NCBI GenBank assembly: GCA_932521035.1
Contig: OW051496.1
Location: forward strand, 496,001-560,000
DNA length: 64,000 nucleotides
Direction: 5' to 3'
Source of the DNA: Oscheius dolichura
Lineage: Eukaryota > Nematoda > Chromadorea > Rhabditida > Rhabditidae
Positions 1 through 10,683 of the stretch are shown here, piece after piece. The notes beneath the pieces were generated by a model that saw nothing but the letters and a program-made list of their open reading frames with translations, had not been told where the DNA came from and searched no databases. Positions within the stretch are counted from its first letter, which is position 1. Every line of letters starts with the position of its first letter. The position numbers and the translations under genes are program-made.

Positions 1-235
1 TGAGCCAAATGTTTTGGAAAAAGTTGCCGTGGTTCGGCTCCTGTCCCAGTATTGTCCCCTTTTTGTACATTCCTTCGCTTTCTTCCTATATTGCTCTCTT
101 TTTGTACATTTCTGTCAAACCACGCTGATACTTTCAGTTTCTCTTTTTAAGATAGTGATCACTCTTTTTATTGAGATTTCATCTCTTTTTACAAAGGGAT
201 CTTCTACTTTTATCCACTAATTAATCAGAATTCGT
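1..235. repeat. Foldback-element arm, family FB1 (CACTATCTTAAAAAGAG type)
   Basis: Dispersed repeat rich in CTCTTTTTGT motifs. Related copies lie at 14635-14765, 34037-34205, 37342-37485, 37935-38089 and 52099-52300, in both orientations. The outer edge carries the sequence CACTATCTTAAAAAGAG or its complement. At 37342-38089 two arms face each other, so this is one arm of a terminal-inverted-repeat element. No credible coding potential. Confidence 0.7.
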
Positions 236-351
236 CGCAAATTCCTCTAAATTTTCATATTCTCTACGTTTTTTTGAGAAGAAATGTTTTTTTTTTTAAA
301 TAAATTAGAGCAATTTGTTTCCGTATTATCAAAACTTTTCAATTTTTTCAG

Positions 352-935
352 ATGTACCGGCTGTGAAGACGGCTATTCCGGTCCATTTTGTGAGGTAATT
401 AACTGTGACCGCGGTCAAATTAACCGAATGGGAACCGGCTGCCTCTGTGATAAGCCATGGAATGGAACATTCTGCAGCTCCCCGAGCACGAACAATGTTT
501 ACAGCTATTATAACCGGAAGGTTGGTTAAAACCAGAATAAAAAACAAAGTTTAGGCCTTCCTCCTAGGACCATTAGGAGCTCTTGCCATCATTCCGATGT
601 GTCTCACGTGGTTTATTTGTGAACATATGGCCAGGAAACGACAGGTAGGAGGAAGAATCTCAATTTTTTGAGAAATTGCCTCGCTATATAAAATTAGAAA
701 TAAAATAAGCAAAAAATTGGTGAAATAGTCAAAAAAAGAAAGAATTCGTTTCTGCGGTGCGGTAAAATTCTTTTTTTTTGGAAACGAATGTTTTTTTTTC
801 TCCAATTTGATAAAATTTCCATACAATAAAAGAGTAGTCAATTTTCAGGTAAACCGAGTGAAAGCCATGTTGGGTGGCACAATACAAGAAGCCGTCCTGA
901 AAAAGATGATGACCGAAGGCATCGACGACGTTTGA
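352..935 (+). CDS. 3' end of an EGF-domain single-pass membrane protein
   Basis: Three exons can be read: 352-520, 555-644 and 849-935 (stop TGA). Exon 1 starts with a split codon and encodes a cysteine-rich EGF-like unit (CEDGYSGPFCE, then CLCDKPWNGTFC). Exon 2 encodes a hydrophobic helix of about 20 residues followed by a basic stop-transfer segment (EHMARKRQ). Exon 3 gives a 28-residue cytoplasmic tail ending in GIDDV. The product is probably a type I membrane protein with its EGF region outside the cell. The 5' part is not visible: a repeat arm fills 1-235, so upstream exons lie left of the window or were lost. I do not recognise an orthologue. The introns are 34 and 204 nt. Confidence 0.7.
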
Positions 936-1044
936 TCTCAATTTTGAAAATTGATTTATTAATAAAAAAGACAATAAATGAGAGTGGTTACACTTCCAAG
1001 GGCACCCTGAAATGTTATAAGTTGAAAACGACCAGAATTCGGTC

Positions 1045-1170
1045 TTCTTCCCGTGATGACGGCCAAAATGCGCCCTTATCAGGATCAGGCAGGCAATAAA
1101 CCTCCGGCCGGCCCATATTCTCATTCTTTTTGCATCTTACATTCAGTTTAATTCATTTTCAGCTGTAAAA
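1045..1170 (+). promoter_or_regulatory. Shared 5' flank of the long-form kinase-kelch genes
   Basis: About 125 bp directly upstream of the ATG at 1171 are nearly identical to 15164-15286 in front of the second full-length copy. The block ends in a good splice-acceptor context (ATTCATTTTCAG) nine bases before the ATG. This suggests either trans-splicing or a spliced 5' UTR at this position, and that duplication carried the upstream region along. Confidence 0.5.
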
Positions 1171-3613
1171 ATGAGCGATGATCCTGTCATGGCAATGCAC
1201 GAAGCTCAGGCTATTGAGAAACAACAAGAAATTGATAGGTTGAAAAGGGAGAAAGAAGAATTGGAGGAAAAATTGAGAAGAGAAAAAGAAGAATTGGAGG
1301 AAAAATTGAGAAAACTTGTGCTCGAGAAAGGTAAGACATTTTAAACTACATAAAATTGTGTTCGGTAAAAACTTAGACGAAGGTGAGAAATTGAAATTTT
1401 CAACTGTATTAGTATCGTATTTTCAGAAATTCCCTTTTATACGGAAAAGGAATTCACTCCATTGACACAAATAGAAAAGGGCGGTGGAGGAACCGTTTAC
1501 AAAGGAAAAATGACGAGTTTTCGAATAAATCCACGACTATTTGGAAACGATAATTCCAAAGAAATTGCAGTCAAGAAGTTTAACTGGAAAAGGGAACGCG
1601 ATCTTGAAGATTATAAAAAGGAGGTTTACATCCTTCTCAAGGTAAATTTAATTAATTAACAACTTCTCTGTCAATATTCCAGCATAAACATAAAAACTTG
1701 GTCGAAATGTACGGAATTCTCTGGGATGGAGTGGATAATTCACGATATTTGGGTTATGTGATGGAATATTTTGAAGAAGGAAGTCTTAAAAATGGTTTTG
1801 ATTCTTTTATGTTTTAATTAAGTGCCATTCAGTTATCTCCAACCCCGAGAAATCCTACGATTTATTAGAAATATATGAATGGATTGTTCAAATTGGAGAA
1901 GGCCTCCAATATCTCCATGACAATAAAATACTGCACAGGGATATTAAGCCAGAAAAGTAGGATAGAGACCTTTTTATAAATTTTTTTGACTACAGTATCC
2001 TGGTGGCTGGAAATATTCTGAAATTGGCCGATTTTGGAGTTGCCAAATCTTCTGATGCCATTACAACCGCGGGGTGAGATTGGATTCTGTTATAAATCTT
2101 TAAGTTTTTCTTATTTTTCAGTGCTGGAACATATTGTTACATGGCGCCGGAAGTACATCAAACGGGAAAATGTACTCATGCCTCTGATGTTTATTCACTG
2201 GCGATTACCATATGGGAAATATTCCACAGAACGTAGAATTGTTCAATTTTATGAAAAATTTGATTGCAGGCAGCCGTACATGGAGTTTAGGAGGAGAGAG
2301 ACAAACCACACAATTATACAATCAATTATTGATGGGCGTCGTCCGACCATAGATTCGGCAAAAATTGATGAAGATATAGCACAATTAATAAAAAGGTAGT
2401 TCGCACTGTGTTTAAAATATTTTTTAGATGTTGGCAAAGAGAAATATCCGAGAGACTGACAGTCAAGGAAATTGTTGATTTTTTTGTTGAAAAACCGAAA
2501 GAAGTGGGAAAAACAGCAAGTTTTTTACAAGATTGTATTATTTTTAGTTTTAGATTTTGATTATGGGAGGAATCAACAATAATTACACGGCCTACGCTGG
2601 GATGGCAGTGTTGAGCCGGGATAGAACAAAATGGATTGAAATAGAACTGGAATTACCTTATGAGGCTTTTGAGAGTGGAGCAATTTATCTGAATGGAGAA
2701 ATCTATTTATTTGGTGGTTTGAAGAATCGAAAAGTTTTGTATAAATTGGACAAAAATCTGAAATGGATTCGACTGGCTGATATGAATGTTGAGCGGTGGG
2801 GGATTACAAATAGTTGTTTGGAATGGAATGGATATATTTGGGTATTTGGAGGAAGAGATGAAAATGATAAACACCTAAAAAGTGGGGAAAGATACGATCC
2901 GAAGGAGAATAAATGGACATTAATGGCGTGAGTTTAGTTTCGATGTTCTCTTTCATATGACCAAGGATATCCTTCGGTCATTTGGTTAAGTGAAAACCAG
3001 CTTATTAACAGATTTTAGAGATATGAAACATGCCAAAGCTAGTGCAGCAGCGGCAGTATGGAACAATAAAATAATTATTTGTGGTGGATTGATTGATAAT
3101 AGAATCATCACGAATTCTGTAGAATGTTACAATCCTGGAGATAACAGTTGGATTGAATTTCCCTCTTTACCAGAGCCCCTCAGTGGCCATTCACTCGTTA
3201 CTTATGAAAATAAGCTGATTCTATTTGGTGGATATAGCCGAGGAGCAACAAACGCCGTGTGGGAGCTCGACCCTCAAGAATCAAATGCAAAATGGAAATC
3301 GTTGCCGCCAATGAAATATCCTTCCTTCTTTTTTGCTGGAAAAATCCTTGACCAAGAAATCTATGCAATTGGTGGATCGCAGAAAGGCTACTATATATCC
3401 GATGGTTTACATCTGAGTCGAGTTGAAATATTCGATGGAGAGCGATGGCGAGATGGAGCAGCTCTTCCTTATACTTGGTCTTTTATGTCCTCTGTGATTA
3501 TTCCCCAAACCTTGGCTGATCGTCTTTCTCAGTATATAAGGGTGCTATCGGACAGCGATATGCGGAGTGCGCCACATGGTGAGTATGATGAGATTTTCGC
3601 TATTTTCCATTAG
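1171..3613 (+). CDS. Coiled-coil / TKL kinase / kelch fusion protein, copy 1 (intact)
   Basis: Ten exons: 1171-1330, 1427-1641, 1683-1794, 1833-1956, 1996-2073, 2122-2232, 2270-2395, 2428-2503, 2554-2927, 3019-3613; spliced length 1971 nt, in frame, 656 aa. Residues 1-53 are a charged heptad coiled coil. The kinase covers about residues 60-335: glycine loop GGGGTVYKG (72-80), ATP lysine in VKKF (103), HRDIKPEN (catalytic Asp 199), DFG (216-218) and APE (238-240), so it should be active. The style is TKL/IRAK-like, with SDVYSLAITIWEIF in subdomain IX. About 340-620 are kelch repeats with GG doublets and spaced Tyr/Trp. The last 26 codons run into MITE sequence. The exon structure is shared exactly with the other copies. 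A cytoplasmic signalling protein with a beta-propeller substrate or partner platform is inferred. Confidence 0.85.
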
Positions 3614-3939
3614 TCGTTCTCCATCAAAAGTAGGTAAGGGTCTCCCCTTATTAAATTTTTCGGCCACTATGAAAAATTAGATAAGGGGGGACCTTTACCT
3701 ATTGCGACTCTTACAGCAGTCACAAATGTCGCTGTGGCGCAGTCGGCAGATGGTTGGAAATCAATTCCAAGAAAAAGTTTTTTTCGATTCCTCATGCAAA
3801 AATTCGTCTTTTTCTTTCACATTTTGCACTTCAGAATAGAAATAAACGAGTTTTACGTCTGAAAATAGCAAAAAAAAATCATTTTGAACCTATTTTGGGC
3901 TATTTTTCCCAAATATCTTGCTAAAAATCCGGTCTCTAG
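3534..3939. mobile_element. MITE family M1, 3'-flank copy, left end eroded
   Basis: The right end carries CCGGTCTCTAG preceded by CTAAAAAT, the inverted repeat of family M1 (other copies 8234-8617, 17781-17958, 62029-62645). The interior matches the 62-kb copy in inverse orientation. The last codons and stop of the upstream kinase-kelch gene fall inside it. Confidence 0.7.
3730..3800 (+). repeat. tRNA-like segment inside MITE M1
   Basis: Contains a box A match (TGGCGCAGTCGG), a possible anticodon hairpin (TTGGA..TCCAA) and a box B-like TTTTCGATTCC at tRNA-like spacing. Acceptor-stem pairing is absent, so it is a tRNA-derived relic, not a working tRNA. The inverse copy lies near 62214-62280. 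Confidence 0.5.
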
Positions 3940-4640
3940 CTTTTGTTTGCAAAAAAAAGAATAAATCCCCAATAAATTTGTTATTTCCATAAATTCTTAT
4001 CAAAAATGGACCAAAGCTCTTATATTCGACATAAACTCGAGACAGCAGAGGTTCACTATAAGTGAGGGTACTTCGGTACTTTCTTTCTTCTTTTTTGTAT
4101 GATACTACGTCTAAAATCGTGAGAAAATACTAAATTGCAGCTCTGGAGACTGCAGCTCTGGATTTTAAACCCAGAAAGAAGGCGCGAAAACTGTGGTTCA
4201 TAAAGGATCATGTTTTGGGTCAGAGAGAAAGAAATCGAAGCGATATTGAAAAACTGAATACACAGTCTTGTAGACAACAAAATATTGAGCTTTCTAGTGT
4301 CTTTTTTTCAGCAATTGTAATTTTTCAACTGTGAAAATCTTCTCGACCACTTCTCACTTCAAAAAAAGCAGCAGACTAAAAAATTGCAATCTCTTTGCTT
4401 CGCATTTTCATTTATCGTCGCCACTTGATCAAAAACTGCCGTTAGACTGCGCGATGCAAATGTGAACTGCGAAATTATCTTGACCCTCTAAAAAGGTCAC
4501 CGTAGATAAGAGAGAAGATGTCACTTCTTTCTTTTCGCTCAGCAATAAACACGAGTTTTGTTCTTCTTGTTTGACGGATCCTGCAAAGAAAGTGTGCAGA
4601 GGCCATTGAGGAAGGAAATTCTGTAACCTCTGTCAAAAAT
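3940..4640. repeat. Segmental repeat downstream of kinase-kelch genes
   Basis: This block is repeated with high identity at 17959-18500 and, inverted, at 61600-62028, each time just beyond a kelch 3' end. It was evidently duplicated together with those genes. A minus-strand reading frame of about 75 codons is preserved in all three (4056-4280, 18073-18297, 61690-61917), which may simply reflect recent copying. Confidence 0.7.
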
Positions 4641-5228
4641 TCAAAAATCTAAAGTTTAGAGCTTGTCAAGAAAACAAAACCCAAAATGATAGATGATTAT
4701 GATAATTCAGGAAATGCGAAATGTGAAGGATTCAAATAAAGCTTTTTGATAAGCCATGAGAACTTGTTCTTATCCCCGATGATTGCACGATTATTTTCCT
4801 GGCAGTAAAAAACATTACAATTGCTGATAGCGCCACCAACGGTGGCAAACTGTTTTCTTTTTTTCGGCACATCCGACTCAACAGATAAGGACTCTTCGAT
4901 CATTATCAACGCTGAATCAACTATAAAGTATAAACCCCAGCAAAAGTCGTTCTATTGCTAAAATATGTAGAATTGTGTAGATTTCTTGCTGATAAAGGGA
5001 TTCCCTTGTTCCCTATCAACAGGCCGCACCCTTTTTACTCTTGTAATCTTGTGAGCTTCTTGCCATCATGAATTTTTAGTATTATTTATCTGAGCATGAT
5101 GAAGGATTCTCTCATTTTATATTAGTGCAATCAGCCTCTCCCCATTTTTTAATCTTCTAAGCTTCTTCCGGCCATCGTTGACGGCTTTAATAAGCCTTCA
5201 CGGTTATCGGAAACGTATAGACTTTTGC
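4641..5228. other. Intergenic, no gene recognised
   Basis: AT-rich sequence between the segmental repeat and the lectin-CUB gene. A short minus-strand frame (4697-4909) has no recognisable domain or splice context, so I do not call it. Confidence 0.5.
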
Positions 5229-6785
5229 ATGCCTCTGCTCTTCGTTGTCTCTTTAGCTATTTGTAAGTTTTTATTTTCCCCCTCACGCTGAATTTCTGGA
5301 TAGATTAGCCGCTGAACGGGAATGTCGACGAAATGGGATGATTCTCTATTACCCGACAAATATGTTTGTAAGTTGCCAGCTTTCTTTCTATTCTTTCTTA
5401 TAGGATAACGTTAGAATAACGAATTTGACTCGTCAGCTGTTTCCCAGTGCGGGCGCCCTTTGGGAGTGACGTGTATTGATAAAAGTGACTGCAACACGGA
5501 GAAAGGCGACGCCATCCGCGTTGGCTCCCATTTAGGCACATTTGAGAACTTCTTCGGCACTGGTAGAGCATCTGCCATTATTTTAAAATTCTTTTCTATT
5601 TCAGCCGTAGGACCCTGTGTTCAATTGGATTCAACCACCGGTTTCTGGTTTGGTGAAGGATGTCGTGGCTCACAATATGCGCCCTTCTTCTGTTGGGATA
5701 CACAGATTTCCCGTGAGTTTCCTCAATTAGAGGAACTAAACAAGATTTTAGATCAAGTTTCATGTCCTCCTGGCACGTTTTACTACAATTAGAAGTGTTA
5801 TGGTCTCCACGGGAAGACAGATCCGGCCAAGGGAAGCGATCACTGTAACAATATTGGAGGGGAACTTGTCTCTATTCACTGGTATGTTATTCCTGAAATT
5901 CTATTATGTTTAGGGACTTCCATTTAACAACAATTTGAACATTTTTTTCTACTCTTCTTTCTTGAAATGAAATTTCTTATTGTAAACGTTTAAATTTAGC
6001 AAAATGCTTACGTCTACGACCTGGCCCGGTACAGTCTGCCGCCGGACGAGGCTGGCGTCGGTCTTGGAATGTACACGGACAGCGAGGGAGAGATGTTCTG
6101 GTACGACGGTTCTCCCTCGTCTTATGCTCCTTTCGGAACGGCTGATCTTCCTCCAGATGGACAGCTGTCTCCCAAAAGCAGTACAATCTATATGGAATTG
6201 AGCGGCGCCCAAGCTGGCAATTGATCCGGCGATCCGCAGAGAAAACCAATGTTCCAGGTCTGCAGTTGGCGTAATTTCTCTCTTCTACTGGAGGGAAAGA
6301 ATAATTTCAGCAACGATTTTCGACTACAATCCATCGTCTTTTTCTTACGATGTCAACCAGGCCTCCTACCCGCAGTATTGTAGCCTGCCGGGGGCACATC
6401 TTCCAAACAACGCCATCGTAAGAAATATAAGGGGCAAAAAACCTGGAAATTTTATCAGATTTATGCTCCTGACTACCCGGACTTCACGAATAAACCATGC
6501 AATTTGACCTACAAAATGACCGACAGCATTACAATCATGTTCCCGGAATTGTATTTGGATGAAAATTCGAAGATTTATCTCTTCACTGATGAGACGATGA
6601 GAGGAGAGCCGATGATTCCCATACCGTAAGTTCTTTTGCAGAGAAGGAAAAGCGCCACATGTTTCAGTTTGAAAGGAATCCAACCTGGAATCCGAATTGA
6701 GAGCAGTGGACAATATTTAAGTCTTCAAATTTCGACGATCAGTCCAGGATACAGAGGAATCTGGGCTGATTTCACCAGCAATTGA
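5229..6785 (+). pseudogene. C-type lectin / C-type lectin / CUB protein with lesions
   Basis: Begins with a short signal peptide exon (MPLLFVVSLAI, 5229-5262). Exons 5309-5367, 5448-5562, 5605-5712 and 5752 onward encode a first C-type lectin domain (ends FWFGEGC..FFCW) and the start of a second (CPPGTFYYN). Exons about 6000-6270 complete lectin domain 2 (LGMYTDSEGEMFWYDGSPS). A CUB domain follows in 6311-6417, 6459-6625 and 6668-6785. This order is typical of nematode clec proteins, which are secreted and often intestinal or immune-induced. Three defects are visible: an in-frame TAG at 5790 replacing the residue before KCYG, a reading-frame mismatch across the 5882-5999 intron, and TGA near 6222 where a Trp is expected. 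Either a recent pseudogene or sequence errors; the CUB part itself is clean. Confidence 0.75.
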
Positions 6786-6849
6786 TAATCAAGAATACAG
6801 ATTTTCACTGCGTTTCTGGATGGCTATGAATATCAAACGCTCAGTTGTT

Positions 6850-7040
6850 ATTAATACATGATGAGTATGGACAAAGGAGGTCTAGGGAGCCTGTACAAAG
6901 GCTGAGAAATTCTTTTGATCGGCGTCGAAGAACTTCAATAGTTCTTTGCATCGTTTCCTGGCCACCACAACCTTGTAGACCGCTGTCCCGGGCCAGATAC
7001 TTATGTCAGTGACATATCCGTTTTTGTGGTAGCCAATAAT
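6850..7040 (+). pseudogene. Relic of a kinase N-lobe
   Basis: Near 6868-6903 the frame reads MDKGGLGSLYKG, a glycine loop like that of the kinase-kelch family, followed by stops. It abuts the truncated 3' end of copy B on the other strand. A decayed fragment marking a rearrangement breakpoint. Confidence 0.4.
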
Positions 7041-7096
7041 TTCCAATAAAGGTTTTTATTTCTCCAAGTAAAAGAGAAAATCGAAACTAAACTCAC

Positions 7097-7967
7097 GCCA
7101 TTAATGTCCATTTATCCTCCTTCGGATCGTATCTTTCCACACTTTTTAGAAATTCATTATTTTCATCTCTTCCTCCAAATACCCAAATATTTCCATTCCA
7201 TTCCAAGCAGCTATTTTCAATCGACCCGCGTCCAACATTCAAATCAGCCAGTCGGATCCATTTCAGATTTTTGTCCAATTTATACAAAGCCTTTAGATTC
7301 CTCCAACCACCAAATAAATAGATTTCTCCATTAAGATAAATTGCTCCACTCTCAGAAGCTTCATAAGGTAATTCCAGTTCTATTTCAATCCATTTTGTTC
7401 TATCCTGGCTCAACACTGCCATCCCAGCGAAGACCGTTCTATTATTTTTCACTCCTCCAATAATCAAAATCTAAAACGAAAAATAATACAACCTTGTAAA
7501 AAACGTGCTGTTTTTCCCACTTCTTTCCCTTTTTCAACAAAAAAATCAACAATTTCGCATACTCGGCCTCTTGGATCTTTCTCTTTGCCAACATCTAAAA
7601 AATGGTTGAAACACGGCGGGAGATAGACGATTTACCTTTTTATTAACTCTGCTATGTCTTCGTCAATTTGTTCAGAATCTATGGTTGGACGAAGCCCATC
7701 AATAATTAATAGAATGAAGAATGTCAACCTCCTTTTTATAATGTTCAAGAGGGTATTCACTTGACCAGATAAACGTTTTGACAGCAATTTCCTTGGAATT
7801 ATCGTTTCCAAACAGTCGTGGAAGTAGACGGAAATTCCTAATTTTCCCTTTGGAAACCATTCCTCCGGCGCCTCGGTCTATTTGTGTCAATTTTTTAAAA
7901 TCTTTTTCAGTATAAAAGGGAATTTCTGGAAATACGATATTTTAAATTCTAAATGTTTACCGGACAT
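7097..7967 (-). pseudogene. Kinase-kelch copy B, deletion pseudogene
   Basis: Read on the minus strand: micro-exon ATGTCCG (7967-7961), exon 2 with glycine loop (7925 to about 7717), then a junction near 7712-7718 where exon 2 is joined directly to the middle of exon 7. The whole catalytic core (HRD, DFG, APE) is therefore missing and the join is out of frame (HSINY then stop). Exon 8 has lost one base and shifts frame. The first kelch exon (7470-7097, 374 nt, same size as in intact copies) is well preserved, but the second kelch exon is absent: the sequence breaks in the following intron, about 7041-7090. Clear pseudogene. Confidence 0.85.
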
Positions 7968-7979
7968 TCTTGTTCTTTT

Positions 7980-8111
7980 GTTCCTTATCTTCTCCTTTCT
8001 TGTCAACTCACTTTCTTTCCTATCGACTTTCTTTTTTAAAAAAATTTAAAAAAAAAAAAGAAAGTCGATAGGAAAGAAAGTGAGTTGACAAGAAAGGAGA
8101 AGATAAGGAAC
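7980..8111. repeat. Near-perfect 58-bp palindrome upstream of copy B
   Basis: The arm at 7980-8037 (starts GTTCCTTATCTTCTCC) is repeated inverted at 8054-8111 with an A/T-rich loop of about 16 bp. The right arm alone is the normal upstream region of the short-form kinase genes (also at about 36565-36630 and 50205-50280), so copy B has acquired an inverted duplication of its own 5' flank. Confidence 0.85.
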
Positions 8112-8233
8112 ACGGCGCTCTCCCAATCCTGCGTCTTTCTTTACTGATTAGAAGAAATTCTCACCATTTGGGCACTTTTTGACTTCAAAAATTGTTTGGT
8201 AATCGACCTTTACAATATTACTCTAGTTCTAGA

Positions 8234-8617
8234 CTAGAGACCGGATTTTTAGGTGCTCGAATAGGCCAACATAGGTGGAAAATAGGTGCAAGAAATTTGC
8301 GAAAAATAGCCCAAAATAGGTTCAAAATGAATTTTCAGACGTAAAACTCCTTTATTTCTATTCTGAAGTGCAAAAAAATTTAATAAGGGGAGACCCTTAC
8401 TTACTTTTGATGGAGAACGACTAATGAAAAATAGCGAAAATCTCATAAGGGGGGACCCTTTTATATTTTTTCGCACACCTCTGTCAACCCCAAAAATAGG
8501 TGAAAATAGGTGATTTGAAAACCCTTTAAAACGCTTCCCCTTGTCATAAAACATATTGTGGAGTGCATATCTGCCCATAAACAGTCCGCAAAAAATAGGT
8601 AAAAACCTAAAAATCCG
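8234..8617. mobile_element. MITE family M1, long copy
   Basis: Starts CTAGAGACCGGATTTTTAGG and ends CCTAAAAATCCG, the M1 inverted repeats. The interior is alignable with 62029-62645, including the motif ATAAGGGGGGACCCTTTTAT. No coding capacity; non-autonomous. Confidence 0.75.
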
Positions 8618-8802
8618 ATCAGGTATGTTTATCTTTTATCGACAAGTCAATACGCCTCTTATCTTTCTCTTATCACTGTCGCTCCTCTCCTCCATTCTTA
8701 TTTCTAGTTGTTAGCCCCAATGTTTTGCTCCTAGCCCCCTAAATGGCTCAGATTTCCGTAGGTTTGCCAATACAAAATATATAGCTTAATTCGTATTCAC
8801 AG

Positions 8803-10375
8803 ACGTGCGGATATTCACGGTTAACGATTTCAAAAGTGTTAATAAAATAGAATTTTGTGAACTAAATAATCTCCTGGAAAGTGCTGAATCATCTTTTTAC
8901 GGGTAATAATTGATGCTAGGGCCTACATCAACACTCTATTTCAGGTCGATACTGCTAAAACATCCCTATACTGGTAAAGGAGAGCAGGATCCCCCTAGTA
9001 TCTTCAGTGCAGAAATAGACATTCTAACTGTAAGTAAGTTAAGACAAGTATACATAATTAAGGGAACAGTCAGGTAGTTTTCGTAGGGGATTGAAAAGTG
9101 CAGACAAACGTGTCGAATTTTGGCTCAAATCCAGTACAAAATCAGCTAAAAGCGAAAAACGCAGATCAACTGCAGATGAAATTTAAAAAAATTCATTTTC
9201 CCTGGCTCAGACTTAGGGTTGTCAACAAAAAACACAAAAAAAATTCTCTAAATTCAGAGACCTTATCGAAAAACTCCCTGACTGTTCCTTTAAGCCATTG
9301 CGCCATCCTAACATTGAGCTTTTTTATGGAGCATTTCTTTATAATTTGAGATATTCTGCTGTCATCGAATATATTCAAGGCATCAGCCTAAAAAATCGTC
9401 AGTTTTCCTCTAATATAAAATAGATTATATGTTATTTAGTGATAAAAAATCGCGAAAAACACATCCCCGAAGCTGATGTCTACAAATATATGCATCAGAC
9501 TAGCTGTGCTGTCGAATACTTGCATGATAGATCAATTGTCCATTTAGATATCAAACCATCAAAGTATTTAGCTCTTTACTAGTATCTGTACCATTATTGT
9601 TTAGTCTGGTGTATGATAAGCAAAGAGATTTATTGAAAATTGTCGATTTCGACAGTGCCCAGAAGTTGAAAATGGGTCAAGAGGTGCGCATTCAATAGTA
9701 TGTAAGACAATTTTCATTCAAAGGCATATTTTAGCACTACACCTTATTATGAGCCTCCCGAATTACAAATATCAGCAAAATTGGAAACGTCGTTAGCTTA
9801 TAAAATTGACATATACTGCATGGCCGTGACGACATGGGAGCTGTTCCACAGACCTGAAAAGTTTGTTCCGTTACTCTTGTTCATTGTTAGATCACTCATC
9901 ATTTTTTTAACCATAGACGGTATAGGCCATTTTCAACGGAAAAGCCGAAAAGATTAACAATATAAGTCCCCTGCCTCCGCTGCGGGACTAAACAAAGTTT
10001 CATTTTTTTGAATTTTCCAAGAACTAAATTCAAACAATTTCAAATCCCGTCTGGCTTTTCCCCTTGGAAACGGAATATATATAAGAGAGGAAAATGTGTT
10101 TTAGAGTCGGAGTAGGGCTCAATTTCACATCTAGCTAATGGTCAAATGAAAATTTAGGAGCAACATTGACACAGGATATTGCTATAGAGAAATACTACAA
10201 AATCCAGACAAGCCGATTGACCCAGAAAAAATTAGAGATACGGAAACGGCCGATTTCATTCAAAAGTAAGCCTAAATTGTTAACATTCCATTTGTTATAC
10301 AGAGCATGGTGTGATGATCCTAAACATAGACCCACAGCAGCGTTATTCCGAGAATTTATAAAAGGAAAATTGTGA
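8803..10375 (+). pseudogene. Diverged TKL kinase-like gene, HLD/DFD, one frameshift
   Basis: Exons about 8803-8902, 8945-9029, 9295-9397, 9440-9563, 9606-9697, 9735-9860, 10158-10265, 10303-10375. Recognisable pieces in order: RHPNIELFYGAF (N-lobe), AVIEYIQG (hinge), VEYLHDRSIVHLDIKPSN (catalytic loop with HRD changed to HLD, Asp kept), KIVDFDSA (DFG changed to DFD), YYEPPEL (APE region), YKIDIYCMAVTTWELFHR and WCDDPKHRPTA (subdomain XI). No glycine loop is evident and the first exon is uncertain. A one-base deficit after DFDSA near 9660 breaks the frame. The intron at 9030-9294 holds a small inverted-repeat element and that at 9861-10157 other repeat sequence. Probably a decaying relative of the kinase-kelch family. 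Confidence 0.65.
9058..9298. mobile_element. Small inverted-repeat element in a kinase intron
   Basis: Ends AAGGGAACAGTCAGG and CCCTGACTGTTCCTT are inverted copies. It fills the intron between two kinase exons. A similar GGGACAGT terminus occurs at 39508-39934. Confidence 0.6.
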
Positions 10376-10617
10376 CAACTTCAATGATTAGGAGAAGATC
10401 TCTGAAGAGCACTCCCTCTAAATGAGCTCTGATGCACAATCAGCAGGGTCTTCGGTGTTACCTCCTTATATAATATGTTCAATGTGCAATATCAATACTG
10501 CATTACTATCCGAGTTTATATTGAAATTTGAAATTTAAAATTTTACTTGACAATATTAGTCCGCCATTTAAAGGTTATAGCTAATTGAATATTTTTCTTC
10601 CCTTTTAAATTTCATTT

Positions 10618-10683
10618 TTAATTTTAGGAGATCCAATAACTATGCTTTTTAATTTTAGGAGATCCAATAACTATGCTATCGGA
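10618..10683 (+). repeat. 33-bp tandem duplication at a gene start
   Basis: The unit TTTTAATTTTAGGAGATCCA.. through CTATGC is present twice in a row, duplicating a candidate splice acceptor (ATTTTAG) and a candidate ATG for the next kinase-like gene. Confidence 0.7.

Noticed and set aside
4056..4280. Spliced-leader or other small RNA gene in the repeated 3' flank
   Set aside because: No SL1-like GGTTTAATTACCCAAGTTTGAG, Sm site or snRNA landmarks were found; only repeated sequence.
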